Positions 1 through 8,697 of a DNA stretch of 32,210 nucleotides are shown here, in pieces. A model generated the notes under the pieces. That model saw nothing but the letters and a program-made list of their open reading frames with translations, searched no databases and was not told the origin of the DNA. Every line of letters starts with the position of its first letter. The first letter of the stretch is position 1. The translations under genes were made by a program, and so were the position numbers. The DNA comes from Candidatus Latescibacterota bacterium (GTDB taxonomy: Bacteria; Latescibacterota; UBA2968; UBA8231), in contig JAJDUT010000137.1 of assembly GCA_022826515.1 (NCBI GenBank), positions 1-32,210 of the forward strand, read 5' to 3'.

Positions 1-1
1 G

Positions 2-817
2 CGGGACTTAAAGACGCATTGCAAGAAATCTACGGCCCTCGGCGAACAGCTCTTTGCGCTGCACGGGGAGCATTTTTCTGAGCGCGAGGCCAAGGCGTAT
101 TTGGTGCGGGTCGTGGATATGGCCGGCGACCTGTTGAAGAAGGAAGAGAACGTTGGGCTGGAACCGCTGATTGCGAGGGCGGCGAGCAAAAGCAAGCTGC
201 TCAAGTTTCAAGCGTTGGATTATACCGCGGCGCTGCTGGTTCCATTCGTCGGGTCGCCGGTGGCGGAAGAGTTGGCCGAGGCGGAGGGCGTGGTAAATGC
301 CCCGACTGGAACCTTTAAGGTGTTGGTGAAGACGCGCAATAGTGGGGACTTGTCTGAACAGGTTGATCGACTAGTTGAAAATGGATCTTCATCCAATGCC
401 AGTTTTTTCAGGGTATTTAAGGTTTCTGCGCGCCCAAAAATGAAGGCTAAGAGAGAAATACTAGCCCTGCATGAGTCGGTGCGACCTGCCATCTTGGATG
501 AGCTCATCAAACGGTTCGACCGCGTCCGCGTCACCACGAATCCCTCGGCCAAGGACATTCGCTACACCTTGGATTACATTGTACATGCGTACTGGGTTGG
601 CATCTATGGTTTTAATACCGACCGACATGTGCTGGAGAGCTACGTGCTGTTGGTAGTGAAGGATATGCTGAAGGGCGAAACGGTGCTGGAGCAGGAACTC
701 AACATCAGGAGGGACTTCATGCCGGAACTCGTACCGGAAGACGAGTCTATTCTCGATGATTTTTATCAAGAAGCAGCTCGCAGTGTGGCACAAGAAGTTT
801 CGTCGTTGTTTGACTGA
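2..817 (+). CDS. Hypothetical protein, 5' end outside the window
   Basis: The reading frame is open from the first complete codon at base 2, so the gene begins upstream. A TTG at 101 could be mistaken for a start, but the coding frame continues before it without a stop. About 271 residues are visible. The protein looks soluble, mixed alpha/beta and charged, with no signal peptide, membrane segment or recognisable catalytic motif. The stop is TGA at 815-817. The dehydratase gene at 879 follows after 61 bases and has its own ribosome binding site. I do not recognise the family and assign no function. The central part, about 300-480, is less GC-rich than its neighbours, which may be a weak sign of different ancestry. 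Confidence 0.75.
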   Translation, partial: RDLKTHCKKSTALGEQLFALHGEHFSEREAKAYLVRVVDMAGDLLKKEENVGLEPLIARAASKSKLLKFQALDYTAALLVPFVGSPVAEELAEAEGVVNAPTGTFKVLVKTRNSGDLSEQVDRLVENGSSSNASFFRVFKVSARPKMKAKREILALHESVRPAILDELIKRFDRVRVTTNPSAKDIRYTLDYIVHAYWVGIYGFNTDRHVLESYVLLVVKDMLKGETVLEQELNIRRDFMPELVPEDESILDDFYQEAARSVAQEVSSLFD

Positions 818-878
818 AACGCTTTCAACAGCCGAACCCACCCTCTAATCTTCACAGTGCAAAAGGAAGGTTAATGCG

Positions 879-2000
879 ATGAAAATACGCGATATTGACA
901 CCATTCTGATCGACTCGCCGGGACGCAAATGGACGATTGTGCGGGTCTTTACGGACGAGGATATAGTGGGCTTGGGCGAGGCCACGTATTCCCAAAAGGA
1001 GCCGGTGGTAGTTGCCGCGGTTGAGCATCTCAAACAGGAGTTGATCGGCGAAGATCCCGCGCGCATCGAGTACTTGTGGCACAAGCTCTATTTGCGCTCC
1101 TCGCTGAGCGGCATCTGGCGCATGGCGGGTCCCGTGTGGCTGAGCGCCATGAGCGGCATTGACCAAGCCCTGTGGGACATCAAGGGCAAGGTGGCGAACC
1201 TGCCGGTGGTCGAACTGTTGGGCGGCAAGTTCCGCGACCGGGTCGAGGTCTATACGCACTTTGGCGGTGCCACGCCCGAGGATTCGGCGAACATGGCGCG
1301 GGAAAAGGTAGCAGAGGGGTACACTGCGCTCAAAGGCGGAGCGCGGTCGCGGAGTGGGGCCGACTTCGGTCAGTACGCGGACGACGGCCATCCGACAGAG
1401 ACGGCAGAACACTTCGCCGCAGTGCGGGAAGCGGTGGGGCCGGGTGTCAAGCTGTTGATCGATTGCCACGGCCGCTTCACAGTGGCACAGTGCATCCGCT
1501 TGGCCCGCGCCATAGAGTCGTCCGATCTCTATGTGTTTGAAGACCCTGTGCCGCCGGAAGACCTGAACGCCTATCCAAAAGTGCGGCGGGAAATCTCCAT
1601 TCCGGTCATGGGCAGCGAGCGGCTCAACACCAAGAGCCACTACCGCCAATTGTTGGAGCTAGATGGCATCGACGTGGCGCAGCCCGATCTGATGTACGCT
1701 GGCGGGATCACCGAAGTGCGCAAAATCGCGGCCATTGCCGACACCTTTCACGTGCCTATCTCGCCGCACAACACCAAAGGCCCAGTCGGCATCATCGCGG
1801 CTGCGCATTTGATGGCTTCCATACCGAATGTGGCTCCCATGGAATTCGTCACCGGCATTGCGTGGCGGGACGAGATCATCACCGAGCCGCTACGGGTGGA
1901 GGACAGTTGCATTGTGCTGCCGGACGGGCCGGGTTTTGGGATTGAGTTGGACATGGATGGGGTGGAAAAGCACCGCTGGCGAGTGGGCGATCCACATTGA
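879..2000 (+). CDS. Mandelate racemase/muconate lactonizing enzyme family protein, galactonate dehydratase-like
   Basis: This 373-residue enolase-superfamily enzyme probably dehydrates a sugar acid in the cytoplasm. The capping domain is N-terminal (about 1-115) and the barrel follows. Metal ligands are D195 (in DCHGRF), E221 (in FEDPVPPED) and E247 (in GSER). H197 and H297 (in ISPHN) fit the acid/base pair, with D270 as partner of H297. As I recall it, E. coli D-galactonate dehydratase has D183, H185, E209, E235, D258 and H285, which is exactly the same spacing. That places this protein in the galactonate dehydratase-like group, but substrate cannot be read from motifs because related enzymes act on many acid sugars. 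AAGGAAGG at about 864-871 is a good ribosome binding site for the ATG at 879. It stands alone, with no kinase, aldolase or transporter beside it. Confidence 0.9.
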   Translation: MKIRDIDTILIDSPGRKWTIVRVFTDEDIVGLGEATYSQKEPVVVAAVEHLKQELIGEDPARIEYLWHKLYLRSSLSGIWRMAGPVWLSAMSGIDQALWDIKGKVANLPVVELLGGKFRDRVEVYTHFGGATPEDSANMAREKVAEGYTALKGGARSRSGADFGQYADDGHPTETAEHFAAVREAVGPGVKLLIDCHGRFTVAQCIRLARAIESSDLYVFEDPVPPEDLNAYPKVRREISIPVMGSERLNTKSHYRQLLELDGIDVAQPDLMYAGGITEVRKIAAIADTFHVPISPHNTKGPVGIIAAAHLMASIPNVAPMEFVTGIAWRDEIITEPLRVEDSCIVLPDGPGFGIELDMDGVEKHRWRVGDPH

Positions 2001-2030
2001 ATTGGGAATTGATGTCGGCGCGTCTCGTGC

Positions 2031-2058
2031 GTAGGGGCGGTTCGCGAACCGCCCCTAC
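2031..2058. repeat. 28-bp perfect palindromic intergenic repeat
   Basis: A perfect inverted repeat with 14-base arms (GTAGGGGCGGTTCG and its complement). It lies between the dehydratase stop and the start codon at 2063. Near-copies occur at 6592-6621 and 32113-32140, so it is a dispersed repeat rather than a chance palindrome. Confidence 0.9.
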
Positions 2059-2062
2059 TACC

Positions 2063-4555
2063 ATGAAAAGCGTTGCGATTGTGGGCGCAATCCTGCTGGT
2101 GGCAGCGGCGGCGTGGTGCCAAGCGTACCAACTCGACGAGAAAGGGTTGCACGTCGCTCCAGAGCATTGGCCGGAGTGGGGTTTTCCGCCGGGCAGCTTG
2201 GAATTCAGCGACGACGGCGTTCGGCCCGCATTTGTTCGCGAGCGAGTCAACGCTGCCTTGGACGCTAGCGCGTTCACCTATGGGGATGGGGTACAGGGTG
2301 GCATCCGCCGGGCTGGAACCGGCCTCGTGGGGGCCGCCAACATCCTAGATGGCCGGGAGGATACCTTCTGGGAACCGGACTTGGCGGCCCCACTCAACAA
2401 GTGGTGGGTCGAAATCGACTTGGGGCGGCTAGTGTGGGCGCAGAAGGTGGTGGTGAAGTTCGCCGTTGAAGGCCAAGGCGATCCATTCCTCCAGTTCAAG
2501 GTGCTCACTGCCAACGGCGATCCCGCCTTTCTGCAAAGCGAGTCCTTCAGCTACCTGCCCGCCGGTCACAGCGAGGGCTTAAACAAATCGCAGCGCGTCT
2601 ATGAGTTCGATTTGCAGCCTACCCGCCAAGTGGACCCGGGGCTTACCGGTCGGCTGATTCAGTTTCTCCAGGTGGTGGCGACGGCCAGTGATTTGGGTCA
2701 GGCCGAGCAAATCAGTGCCGCGCGCTGGAGCAGGCTGCCGGAGGAAGAGCGCGGCGATGTGCTCTACTTTCGCCGCGAGTCGAGCGGTGTTTTGCGGCTG
2801 ATAGACCAAGCAACATACGAGGCCATTGAAGCGGAATGGCAAGGCCCGGTCGAATACTATCGCCGGGAAAGGCCGCGACTGACCCAAGTCGAGGTGTGGA
2901 CCATGGGCGACAACATTAGCCTCGGTGCCCTGGACCGCGGCGGGGAGATCGTTGGCTACGGCAACTTGGGCGCGGAAAAGCTAACCGTGGACGGCGAGTG
3001 GGGCTCCTTCTGGAGCGTGGAAGTGGGCTTTAGCGGTAACGATCCGGCGGTTGTATTTCAGGATCCGCATCGCAATATCTATTTCGACTTGGGAACCTGG
3101 TACTGGGTCAACCGCGCCGCCATCGTCTTTGGCGATAGGTATAGCCGAGCGTTTCCGAACTACGGGATCGCGCTTTCCGACGGCAGCCGTGCACCGGACG
3201 GCAGCTTGAGCTACGTCGCGTTGACGGCGCGCGGCTTGGAAGGTGGAGAAGGAACCGCGCATCGCGATATTCTCTTTCAGGACAATGTGTTTCCGCTGAC
3301 TAAGGCGCGTTACTTCAGGATGAATTACACCTTGGTCAAGGGGTCGGCCCGCCCGGCCATCCGCGAGATACAGCTATACGGACGCGGTTTTCTCCCCGAG
3401 GTATCGCTCACGTCTGAGCCGATCGAATTGGGGCGCGCCGCCCGCATCCTGTCGGCCATGCAGTGGACGGCTAGCACTCCGCCCGGCACCCGAGTGCGCG
3501 TCCGCACCCGTAGCGGCAACCAGCTCGACCAGCACATCCGCTACTTCTCGAACACGGGCCAAGAAGTGACCGAGGCCAAGTACCGCAAACTGCTCAGCTT
3601 TCAGCGCGGCGATTCGACTATCACTATCATTCCCGGTGCGGATTGGAGCCCGTGGAGTCTGCCTTATTCGGTCTCGGGCGCACCCATCACTTCGCCGAGT
3701 CCGCGCCGCTACGTGATGATCGAGGCTACCCTGCGCTCGGACGATCCAGACGCGGCCGCGTTGCTGCGCTCTCTGCGTCTGGCGCTGGACGCGCCCCTCG
3801 CCAGTCAAATTCTCGGAGAGATCGCCCCCAACAAAGCGTCCCAGCGCGGTCAGCCGCAGACGTTTACCTTGCTCTTGCAGCCTGCGTTCCAAGACGGCAA
3901 CAGTGGATTCGATCAAGTGCTGGTGGAGCTGCCGCCGGGCGCGGAGATGGACCTGATTGACGGGGCCGTGGGCGCGGAGCAGTACGGACGCGATCAGCTA
4001 GAGCGGGTGCCGACTGGCTCAGATTCGCTGTGGGTGCGTCTGCCTGCGCTAGTCGAGCAGGGGCAGGCTGTCGTGTCGTTGCGCTTTGCCGGTGCGCTCT
4101 ACTTGGTGAGCAATGCCTTTGCGGTACAGGTCGGACGCGGCCAAGGGGCCGACCAAGTGTGGCAGCGGGTAGATAGCGGGGTCAATGCGGGCCGCGGTCT
4201 GACCGTGTTTACGCCCTTTACCAAGGCCGTTTTGGGTGAGGTGGCCGCGTCGTCGAATCCGTTTACTCCCAATGGGGACGGGATCAACGACGCGGTGGAA
4301 TTGGTCTTTCCGGTGTTCCAAGTGCAGGGTGCCAAGGCGTTGATTCTGGAGGTCTATGGCTTGGACGGCCAGTCGGTGCAGCGCGTTGAGCAGGCGGTCG
4401 CGACCGCCGCCGGGGTCCAGCGGCTGACTTGGGATGGGCGGGACCGACAGGGTCGGCTGCTGCCGCCGGGACTGTATTTGTGTCGCGTCGGCGTGGAAGT
4501 AGATGCCGAGGGCAGGCAAACTACGAGCACTAAACTCGTCGCTAGCGTGTATTAG
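2063..4555 (+). CDS. Large secreted protein with discoidin-like domains and a C-terminal FlgD/gliding-motility-like domain
   Basis: About 830 residues. The frame is open back to 1997, but the ATG at 2063 begins a clear signal peptide (MKSVAIVGAILLVAAAAWCQA), and the upstream codons are only translation of the palindromic repeat. I therefore start at 2063, although no Shine-Dalgarno sequence precedes it. Two stretches, NILDGREDTFWEPD...WVEIDLGR and LTVDGEWGSFW, look like F5/8 type C (discoidin) carbohydrate-binding folds. The C-terminus has NPFTPNGDGIND followed by a TWDGRDRQGRLLPPGLYLCRV segment, typical of FlgD-Ig-like/CHU_C domains at the end of exported proteins. No catalytic residues are recognised. 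A role as a cell-surface or secreted glycan-binding protein is inferred. It may be functionally linked to the secreted FG-GAP protein nearby. Confidence 0.8.
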   Translation: MKSVAIVGAILLVAAAAWCQAYQLDEKGLHVAPEHWPEWGFPPGSLEFSDDGVRPAFVRERVNAALDASAFTYGDGVQGGIRRAGTGLVGAANILDGREDTFWEPDLAAPLNKWWVEIDLGRLVWAQKVVVKFAVEGQGDPFLQFKVLTANGDPAFLQSESFSYLPAGHSEGLNKSQRVYEFDLQPTRQVDPGLTGRLIQFLQVVATASDLGQAEQISAARWSRLPEEERGDVLYFRRESSGVLRLIDQATYEAIEAEWQGPVEYYRRERPRLTQVEVWTMGDNISLGALDRGGEIVGYGNLGAEKLTVDGEWGSFWSVEVGFSGNDPAVVFQDPHRNIYFDLGTWYWVNRAAIVFGDRYSRAFPNYGIALSDGSRAPDGSLSYVALTARGLEGGEGTAHRDILFQDNVFPLTKARYFRMNYTLVKGSARPAIREIQLYGRGFLPEVSLTSEPIELGRAARILSAMQWTASTPPGTRVRVRTRSGNQLDQHIRYFSNTGQEVTEAKYRKLLSFQRGDSTITIIPGADWSPWSLPYSVSGAPITSPSPRRYVMIEATLRSDDPDAAALLRSLRLALDAPLASQILGEIAPNKASQRGQPQTFTLLLQPAFQDGNSGFDQVLVELPPGAEMDLIDGAVGAEQYGRDQLERVPTGSDSLWVRLPALVEQGQAVVSLRFAGALYLVSNAFAVQVGRGQGADQVWQRVDSGVNAGRGLTVFTPFTKAVLGEVAASSNPFTPNGDGINDAVELVFPVFQVQGAKALILEVYGLDGQSVQRVEQAVATAAGVQRLTWDGRDRQGRLLPPGLYLCRVGVEVDAEGRQTTSTKLVASVY

Positions 4556-4594
4556 GGACTTGTGGCCATCCAAGATCCCATCGCTTGTTATCCC

Positions 4595-4795
4595 TCATGG
4601 CAGATATTTCATAAGAGCCGTCGCGGCTGTGACCGCAACTATCGTGATGTAAAGATTGTGCCTTAACCCTTTATGTAGCTCCGACTTAAGCTCACCTTTG
4701 AGTTCGGCAAGATCGGCCTTAGTCGCTAGGTGCTCATAGACCCCTTCAAGCCTGGATAGGCGTTCTTCAGGAGTCAGGGGGGTGGGGGTAGTCAT
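4595..4795 (-). CDS. Small coiled-coil protein with one C-terminal membrane helix
   Basis: A 66-residue protein beginning MTTPTPLTPEERLSRLEG. Residues about 10-45 are charged and heptad-like (LATKADLAELKGELKSELHKG), and residues about 46-64 (NLYITIVAVTAATALMKYLP) form one membrane segment. The start is well supported by AAAGGAGA about 8 bases upstream on the - strand. It is the only - strand gene among + strand neighbours, so it is transcribed alone. It resembles small coiled-coil, membrane-anchored proteins of the DUF1640 or XhlA type in layout only, and the function is unknown. The ribosome binding site and the clean amphipathic pattern argue that it is a real gene. Confidence 0.75.
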   Translation of the reverse strand: MTTPTPLTPEERLSRLEGVYEHLATKADLAELKGELKSELHKGLRHNLYITIVAVTAATALMKYLP

Positions 4796-4893
4796 AAGTT
4801 GTTCTCCTTTGGTGTATCACGAAAGTTCTGGACGATACGGAACAGCGTCAACAGAAAAATCTATAAAGAGTGTCTCTACGGAAGTAACTGCTA

Positions 4894-6519
4894 GTGCCCG
4901 CGTCTTTTCCAAACATCGCCAGCGGCTTCTGCGCGACCATCCTGTGGACGTGCAGCACCGCAGCCGAACCGCTTGCGCCCTTCGTCGATGTGGCCGCCCA
5001 ACTCGGCCTGACTCGCGTCCACACGAGCGGTAGCTTGGCAAAGGGTTATATCCCCGAGGCCAAAGGCGGCGGCACGGCCGCGCTCGATTTTGACCGCGAT
5101 GGGGACCAAGACTTGTACTGGGTCAATGGCAAAGGCGGCGGCCACGCGCTTTACCGCAACGACGGTCTGGCTGGTTTTGTCGATGTGGGTGAGGCGCTTG
5201 GGACTGCGGATCGCGGCTGGGGTATGGGTGCGACTAGCGCGGACTTTGACAACGATGGCGACCAAGACTTGTACGCGACCCAATTGCGGGATAATCTGCT
5301 CTACCGCAACGATGGCGATCGCTTTGTCGATGTGGCCGCAGCGGCTGGCGTGGCTACGTCTCATTGGAGCACGGGCGCGGCTTGGGCCGACTACGACCGC
5401 GACGGCGACCTCGACCTATACGTGGCGAGCTATGCGGTATTCGATTCGACTAAGGTTGAACGCTTGGGGGCGCAATGGAAGGGGGTGGAGGTCTTCGTCG
5501 GCCCGAGGGGATTGATGGGAACTGCGGATGTGTTTTATCGCAACGACGGCGACGAGTTTGCCGATATCACTGCTTGGGCGCGCCTCAACCACCCTTCCCC
5601 AGGCTACGGATTGGGCGTCCTGTTTGCGGACGCGGACGCCGACGGCTGGCCCGACTTATTCGTGGCCAATGACTCCAGCCCGAACTTTTTTTATCGCAAT
5701 CGCGGCGATGGCCGCTTTACTGACCGCTCTCTTCCGGCCCGCTTGGCCTATGGCCGCAGTGGACAAATCCAAGCGAGCATGGGGATAGCTTGGGGCGACT
5801 ACGACAACGACGGCCGCCCCGATGTGTTCGCCACGCATTTTGAAGACGAGTACAATACCCTCTATCGCAACGAAGGCGATGGCACCTTTGCGGATGTCAG
5901 CGCGGAAGCTACCTTGACGCAGCCGGGATGGGCGCATGTGGGCTTTGGCGCGGGTTTTTTCGACTATGACCACGATGGCGACCTCGATTTATTGGTGGCA
6001 AACGGGCACGTGTATCCGCAGATTGACCGCGCCGGCAGCGGCAGTGCGTACGCCCAGCCCAATCATCTTTTTGCCAATGTTGGCGATGGAACGTTTACGC
6101 AGGTCGCGCTCGGCGCCGAGGTGCCCCGGGTCAGCCGGGGAGCCAATGTGTTCGACTTTGACAACGACGGCGATTTGGATGTTTTCGTGGCCAATCTCGA
6201 CGATCGGCCCTCGCTGTTGCGCAACGATGTGGGCAACCGGCGGAATTGGCTGGGCCTGCGCTTGGTTGGTACGCGCGGCAACCGCGATGGCATTGGCGCT
6301 CGAGCGCGACTGGTCGCTGGCAAGCGGACGCAGACCCGCGACCTCATCTGCGGCAGCAGTTTCCTCTCCAGCGAGGACCGCCGCCTGCACTTCGGGCTGG
6401 GGCGCGTCAAGCGGGTCGATACGCTCGAAGTGCGCTGGCCCGATCAACACTGCGAAATTTTTACCGATCTGCCGGTCAATCGGTACTTGACGATAGAAGA
6501 GAGAAATCGCGATAAGTGA
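4894..6519 (+). CDS. Secreted FG-GAP/VCBS repeat protein with C-terminal ASPIC/UnbV domain (CRTAC1-like)
   Basis: A 541-residue beta-propeller-type protein. Seven calcium-binding loops of the D-x-D-x-D-G-x-x-D kind are visible at residues about 65, 117, 167, 246, 302, 357 and 421. Most are followed by LYRND-type strands, as in integrin-like FG-GAP repeats. Residues about 451-535 (NWLGLRLVG...RNRDGIGARARL...SSEDRRLHFGLG...VRWPD) match the ASPIC/UnbV domain that ends CRTAC1-like proteins. The GTG at 4894 is chosen, with GGAAG about 10 bases upstream. It yields a weak signal-like N-terminus ending near STAAEP. The expected place is outside the cytoplasm, in calcium-dependent binding or adhesion, with no known catalytic role. 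It is probably monocistronic, since a repeat element follows it. Confidence 0.88.
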   Translation: MPASFPNIASGFCATILWTCSTAAEPLAPFVDVAAQLGLTRVHTSGSLAKGYIPEAKGGGTAALDFDRDGDQDLYWVNGKGGGHALYRNDGLAGFVDVGEALGTADRGWGMGATSADFDNDGDQDLYATQLRDNLLYRNDGDRFVDVAAAAGVATSHWSTGAAWADYDRDGDLDLYVASYAVFDSTKVERLGAQWKGVEVFVGPRGLMGTADVFYRNDGDEFADITAWARLNHPSPGYGLGVLFADADADGWPDLFVANDSSPNFFYRNRGDGRFTDRSLPARLAYGRSGQIQASMGIAWGDYDNDGRPDVFATHFEDEYNTLYRNEGDGTFADVSAEATLTQPGWAHVGFGAGFFDYDHDGDLDLLVANGHVYPQIDRAGSGSAYAQPNHLFANVGDGTFTQVALGAEVPRVSRGANVFDFDNDGDLDVFVANLDDRPSLLRNDVGNRRNWLGLRLVGTRGNRDGIGARARLVAGKRTQTRDLICGSSFLSSEDRRLHFGLGRVKRVDTLEVRWPDQHCEIFTDLPVNRYLTIEERNRDK

Positions 6520-6533
6520 TCCGGTTCTTAACT

Positions 6534-6656
6534 ACTGATGTTACGCAGCTATCGTTATCTGCGGTTTCCTACCGCCCTGCCCGGTGTCATTGTAGGGGGC
6601 GGTTTGCAAACCGCCCCCTACGTGCGCCGGCATGACAAACGCTGCGCAACGTCAGT
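6534..6656. mobile_element. Possible 123-bp MITE-like element with terminal inverted repeats
   Basis: ACTGATGTTACGCAGC at 6534-6549 and GCTGCGCAACGTCAGT at 6641-6656 are inverted copies matching at 14 of 16 positions. They enclose about 90 bases with the 30-bp palindrome near the middle and no coding capacity. TTA bases lie just outside both ends, although three extra bases sit between them and the left repeat. The arrangement is what a small non-autonomous element looks like. No transposase or partner copy is in the window, so mobility is inferred. Confidence 0.5.
6592..6621. repeat. 30-bp perfect palindromic repeat
   Basis: A perfect inverted repeat with 15-base arms (GTAGGGGGCGGTTTG and its complement). 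It is of the same family as 2031-2058 but has one extra G and a different centre. It sits inside the candidate element 6534-6656. Confidence 0.9.
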
Positions 6657-6677
6657 TAATCACAGGGGTAAAGAAAT

Positions 6678-7553
6678 ATGCGCTTCCTAAAGGCTTGCCC
6701 ATTAATCGCGGCACTGTTGATTGTTAGCCCAGCGACCGCCGAGCTGTCGCTCCACCAGCTCAGCGACGCGGTGTACGTGTTGCAAGGCGGTGGCGGCAAT
6801 GTGGGGGTTTGCGTCGGCGACGATGGCATTCTTTTGGTGGATGCCAAATTGGCGTCGCAGACCGATGCGGTGCGCGCTGCGCTCGCCCGTTTTGACGGCC
6901 AGCCCCAGTACATCTTCAACACGCATTTCCACGGCGACCACATCGGCGGCAACCGCGCCTTTGGTCAGCATGCGACGATTTTGGCCCACATCAATGTCCG
7001 CAAACGCTTGGCGACGGGCGGCGAATTTGGCAAGCGGCACATTGAGCCTGAGCCGGTGGTAGCCTTGCCAAAAATTGCGTTTGAGCAGTCGGCGTCTGTG
7101 TTCTTCAACGATGAGGAAATCCGCGCCGTTCACTTTCCCCGCGCCCATACCGACGGGGATATCGCCGTATTCTTCGTCAACGCCCAGATCGCCCATCTCG
7201 GCGACCTGTTCTTCAACGGCATCTTTCCCTTTGTCGATCTAGAATACGGCGGCGATGTTGAGACTCTGACGCAGCACATCGCCACGCTCATTGATCAGCT
7301 TTCCACGGACGCCAAAATCATCCCCGGCCACGGCCCCGTCGCCACGCTCGACGATTTGAAGGTTTACCACCGCATGTTGGTGGAAACTACCGATAGCGTG
7401 CGCACGCGCCGGAGCGCGGGCATGTCACTCAACCAGATCAGCGCCGAGGGACTCGACGCTCAATGGGCGTCGTGGGAGTGGCCTTTCGTGCCAGCGCAGC
7501 GCTGGATCGAAACGGTCTATTGGAGCTTGGAAGCGGAGGGAGGGAGCGATTGA
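6678..7553 (+). CDS. Secreted metallo-beta-lactamase-fold hydrolase
   Basis: A 291-residue protein with a signal peptide (MRFLKACPLIAALLIVSPATA) and a metallo-beta-lactamase fold. The zinc-binding set is complete: H83, H85, D87 and H88 in THFHGDH, then H157, D176 in HLGDLFF, and H218 in GHGP. Two zinc ions are therefore expected and the site is probably periplasmic. The family covers beta-lactamases, lactonases and many other hydrolases. Nothing here fixes the substrate, and resistance should not be assumed. AGGGG about 9 bases before the ATG serves as ribosome binding site. The gene stops 151 bases before the hydroxylase operon. The frame stays open for 44 codons after its TGA, which I do not consider translated. 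Confidence 0.88.
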   Translation: MRFLKACPLIAALLIVSPATAELSLHQLSDAVYVLQGGGGNVGVCVGDDGILLVDAKLASQTDAVRAALARFDGQPQYIFNTHFHGDHIGGNRAFGQHATILAHINVRKRLATGGEFGKRHIEPEPVVALPKIAFEQSASVFFNDEEIRAVHFPRAHTDGDIAVFFVNAQIAHLGDLFFNGIFPFVDLEYGGDVETLTQHIATLIDQLSTDAKIIPGHGPVATLDDLKVYHRMLVETTDSVRTRRSAGMSLNQISAEGLDAQWASWEWPFVPAQRWIETVYWSLEAEGGSD

Positions 7554-7628
7554 TGCGAAGCTGTGGATGCGCTCTACGCCGAGGGTTTCTCCGCGAAAAA
7601 TCCGGCTATCCGACCTCTTTGGCCGCTC

Positions 7629-7657
7629 TTGACAGCAGAGATAGAGCGTTCCATAAT
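7629..7657 (+). promoter_or_regulatory. Predicted sigma70 promoter of the molybdenum hydroxylase operon
   Basis: TTGACA at 7629-7634 matches the -35 consensus completely. CATAAT at 7652-7657 matches the -10 at five of six positions, and the spacer is exactly 17 bases. It points toward the TTG start at 7705, leaving a leader of about 40 bases. This is by far the best promoter seen in the window. No operator was recognised. Confidence 0.65.
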
Positions 7658-7704
7658 TAGGCGCGAACTCAGCGATCACTATTTATAAGCAAGGAGGTTT
7701 TTCC

Positions 7705-8613
7705 TTGAAAGATTTTGCATACTGCGCCCCCAGCACGTTGCGCGAGGCCGTGGACCTCAAGGCCGAAAAGGGCGAGGCCGCCCGCGTCCTTGCTGGCGGC
7801 ACCGATTTGATCGTCCAGTTGCGCGGGAAGCGATTTACGCCCGACTGCATCATCGACATCAAGAACGTCCCCGAGGCCAACGAGCTTTCCTACGGCCCCC
7901 GCCGGGGATTGGTCATTGGCGCAGGCGTGTCCTGCTGGCGCCTCTACAATGACCCCGAAATCGTCGAGCGCTACCCTGGGCTCGTCGATTCGGCCGCCAT
8001 TATCGGCGGCATCCAAATACAGGGCCGCGCCACCTTTGGCGGCAATTTGTGCAACGCCTCGCCCAGCGCGGACACCATCCCCAGCCTGATTACCCATTCG
8101 GCCGTGTGCCACATCGCCGGGCCGGACGGCAAGCGCCAAGTCGCGGTAGAGGATTTTTGCACTGCCCCGGGCCGCAGCGTGCTCGCGCCCGGCGAGATCT
8201 TGGTTTCTCTCCAGCTTCCGATTGCGAGGAAGAACACGGGCTCTCACTACCAGCGCTTCATTCCGCGCAACGAGATGGACATCGCCGTCGTCGGAGTGTC
8301 CTCCCATGTCACCTTGGCCAATCGCGGCAAGGAGTTTAAGGCCGCGCGCATTGCACTCGCCGCAGTCGGCCCGACGCCGATTTTTGCGCGCGAGGCCGGC
8401 GACAGCCTAGCGGGCCAAGCCGTCTCAGACGAGGCCATTGCCGCGGCTGCGGCCGCAGCCCAGAGCGCGGCCAGTCCGATTTCCGATATGCGCGGCCCAG
8501 CCGAGTTCCGCACGCATCTCGTCGGGGTGCTGGTCAAGCGCACTCTCGCGGGTGCTGTGGCTCGGGCCCGCGGCCAGTTCGTCGCCAACGCCGTGCAGGA
8601 AGCGGCTGGCTAG
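7705..8613 (+). CDS. Xanthine dehydrogenase family, FAD-binding subunit
   Basis: A 302-residue medium subunit (CoxM/HcrB/XdhB type) that passes electrons from the iron-sulfur subunit to FAD. AGGTDL at residues 30-35 and the stretch with GRATFGGNLCNASPSAD at about 107-123 are the two FAD-contacting signatures of the family. The length is usual. The start is TTG, decided by an ideal AAGGAGG at 7691-7697 seven bases upstream. It is first in the operon 7705-11756 behind the promoter at 7629, followed by the 2Fe-2S and Mo subunits in the common medium-small-large order. It has no signal peptide, so the enzyme is cytoplasmic. Confidence 0.92.
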   Translation: MKDFAYCAPSTLREAVDLKAEKGEAARVLAGGTDLIVQLRGKRFTPDCIIDIKNVPEANELSYGPRRGLVIGAGVSCWRLYNDPEIVERYPGLVDSAAIIGGIQIQGRATFGGNLCNASPSADTIPSLITHSAVCHIAGPDGKRQVAVEDFCTAPGRSVLAPGEILVSLQLPIARKNTGSHYQRFIPRNEMDIAVVGVSSHVTLANRGKEFKAARIALAAVGPTPIFAREAGDSLAGQAVSDEAIAAAAAAAQSAASPISDMRGPAEFRTHLVGVLVKRTLAGAVARARGQFVANAVQEAAG

Positions 8614-8697
8614 AGTTAGAAGTGCACCGACCATGCGGTCGGCGATAGAAGATTCTCACTCGCCGCAACAAGCGGCCCAAATTCGGAGTTAAGGTAC

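Noticed and set aside
4862..4867. TATAAA upstream of the FG-GAP gene as a -10 element.
   Set aside because: The bases at the -35 position (near 4839) do not resemble TTGACA, so the site is not distinguishable from chance.
7551..7685. The frame of the metallo-beta-lactamase-fold gene stays open for 44 codons after its TGA, suggesting a third UGA read-through.
   Set aside because: There is no well-placed hairpin after this TGA, the protein already ends where the family normally ends, no Cys homology is apparent, and the extension overlaps the strong promoter at 7629-7657.
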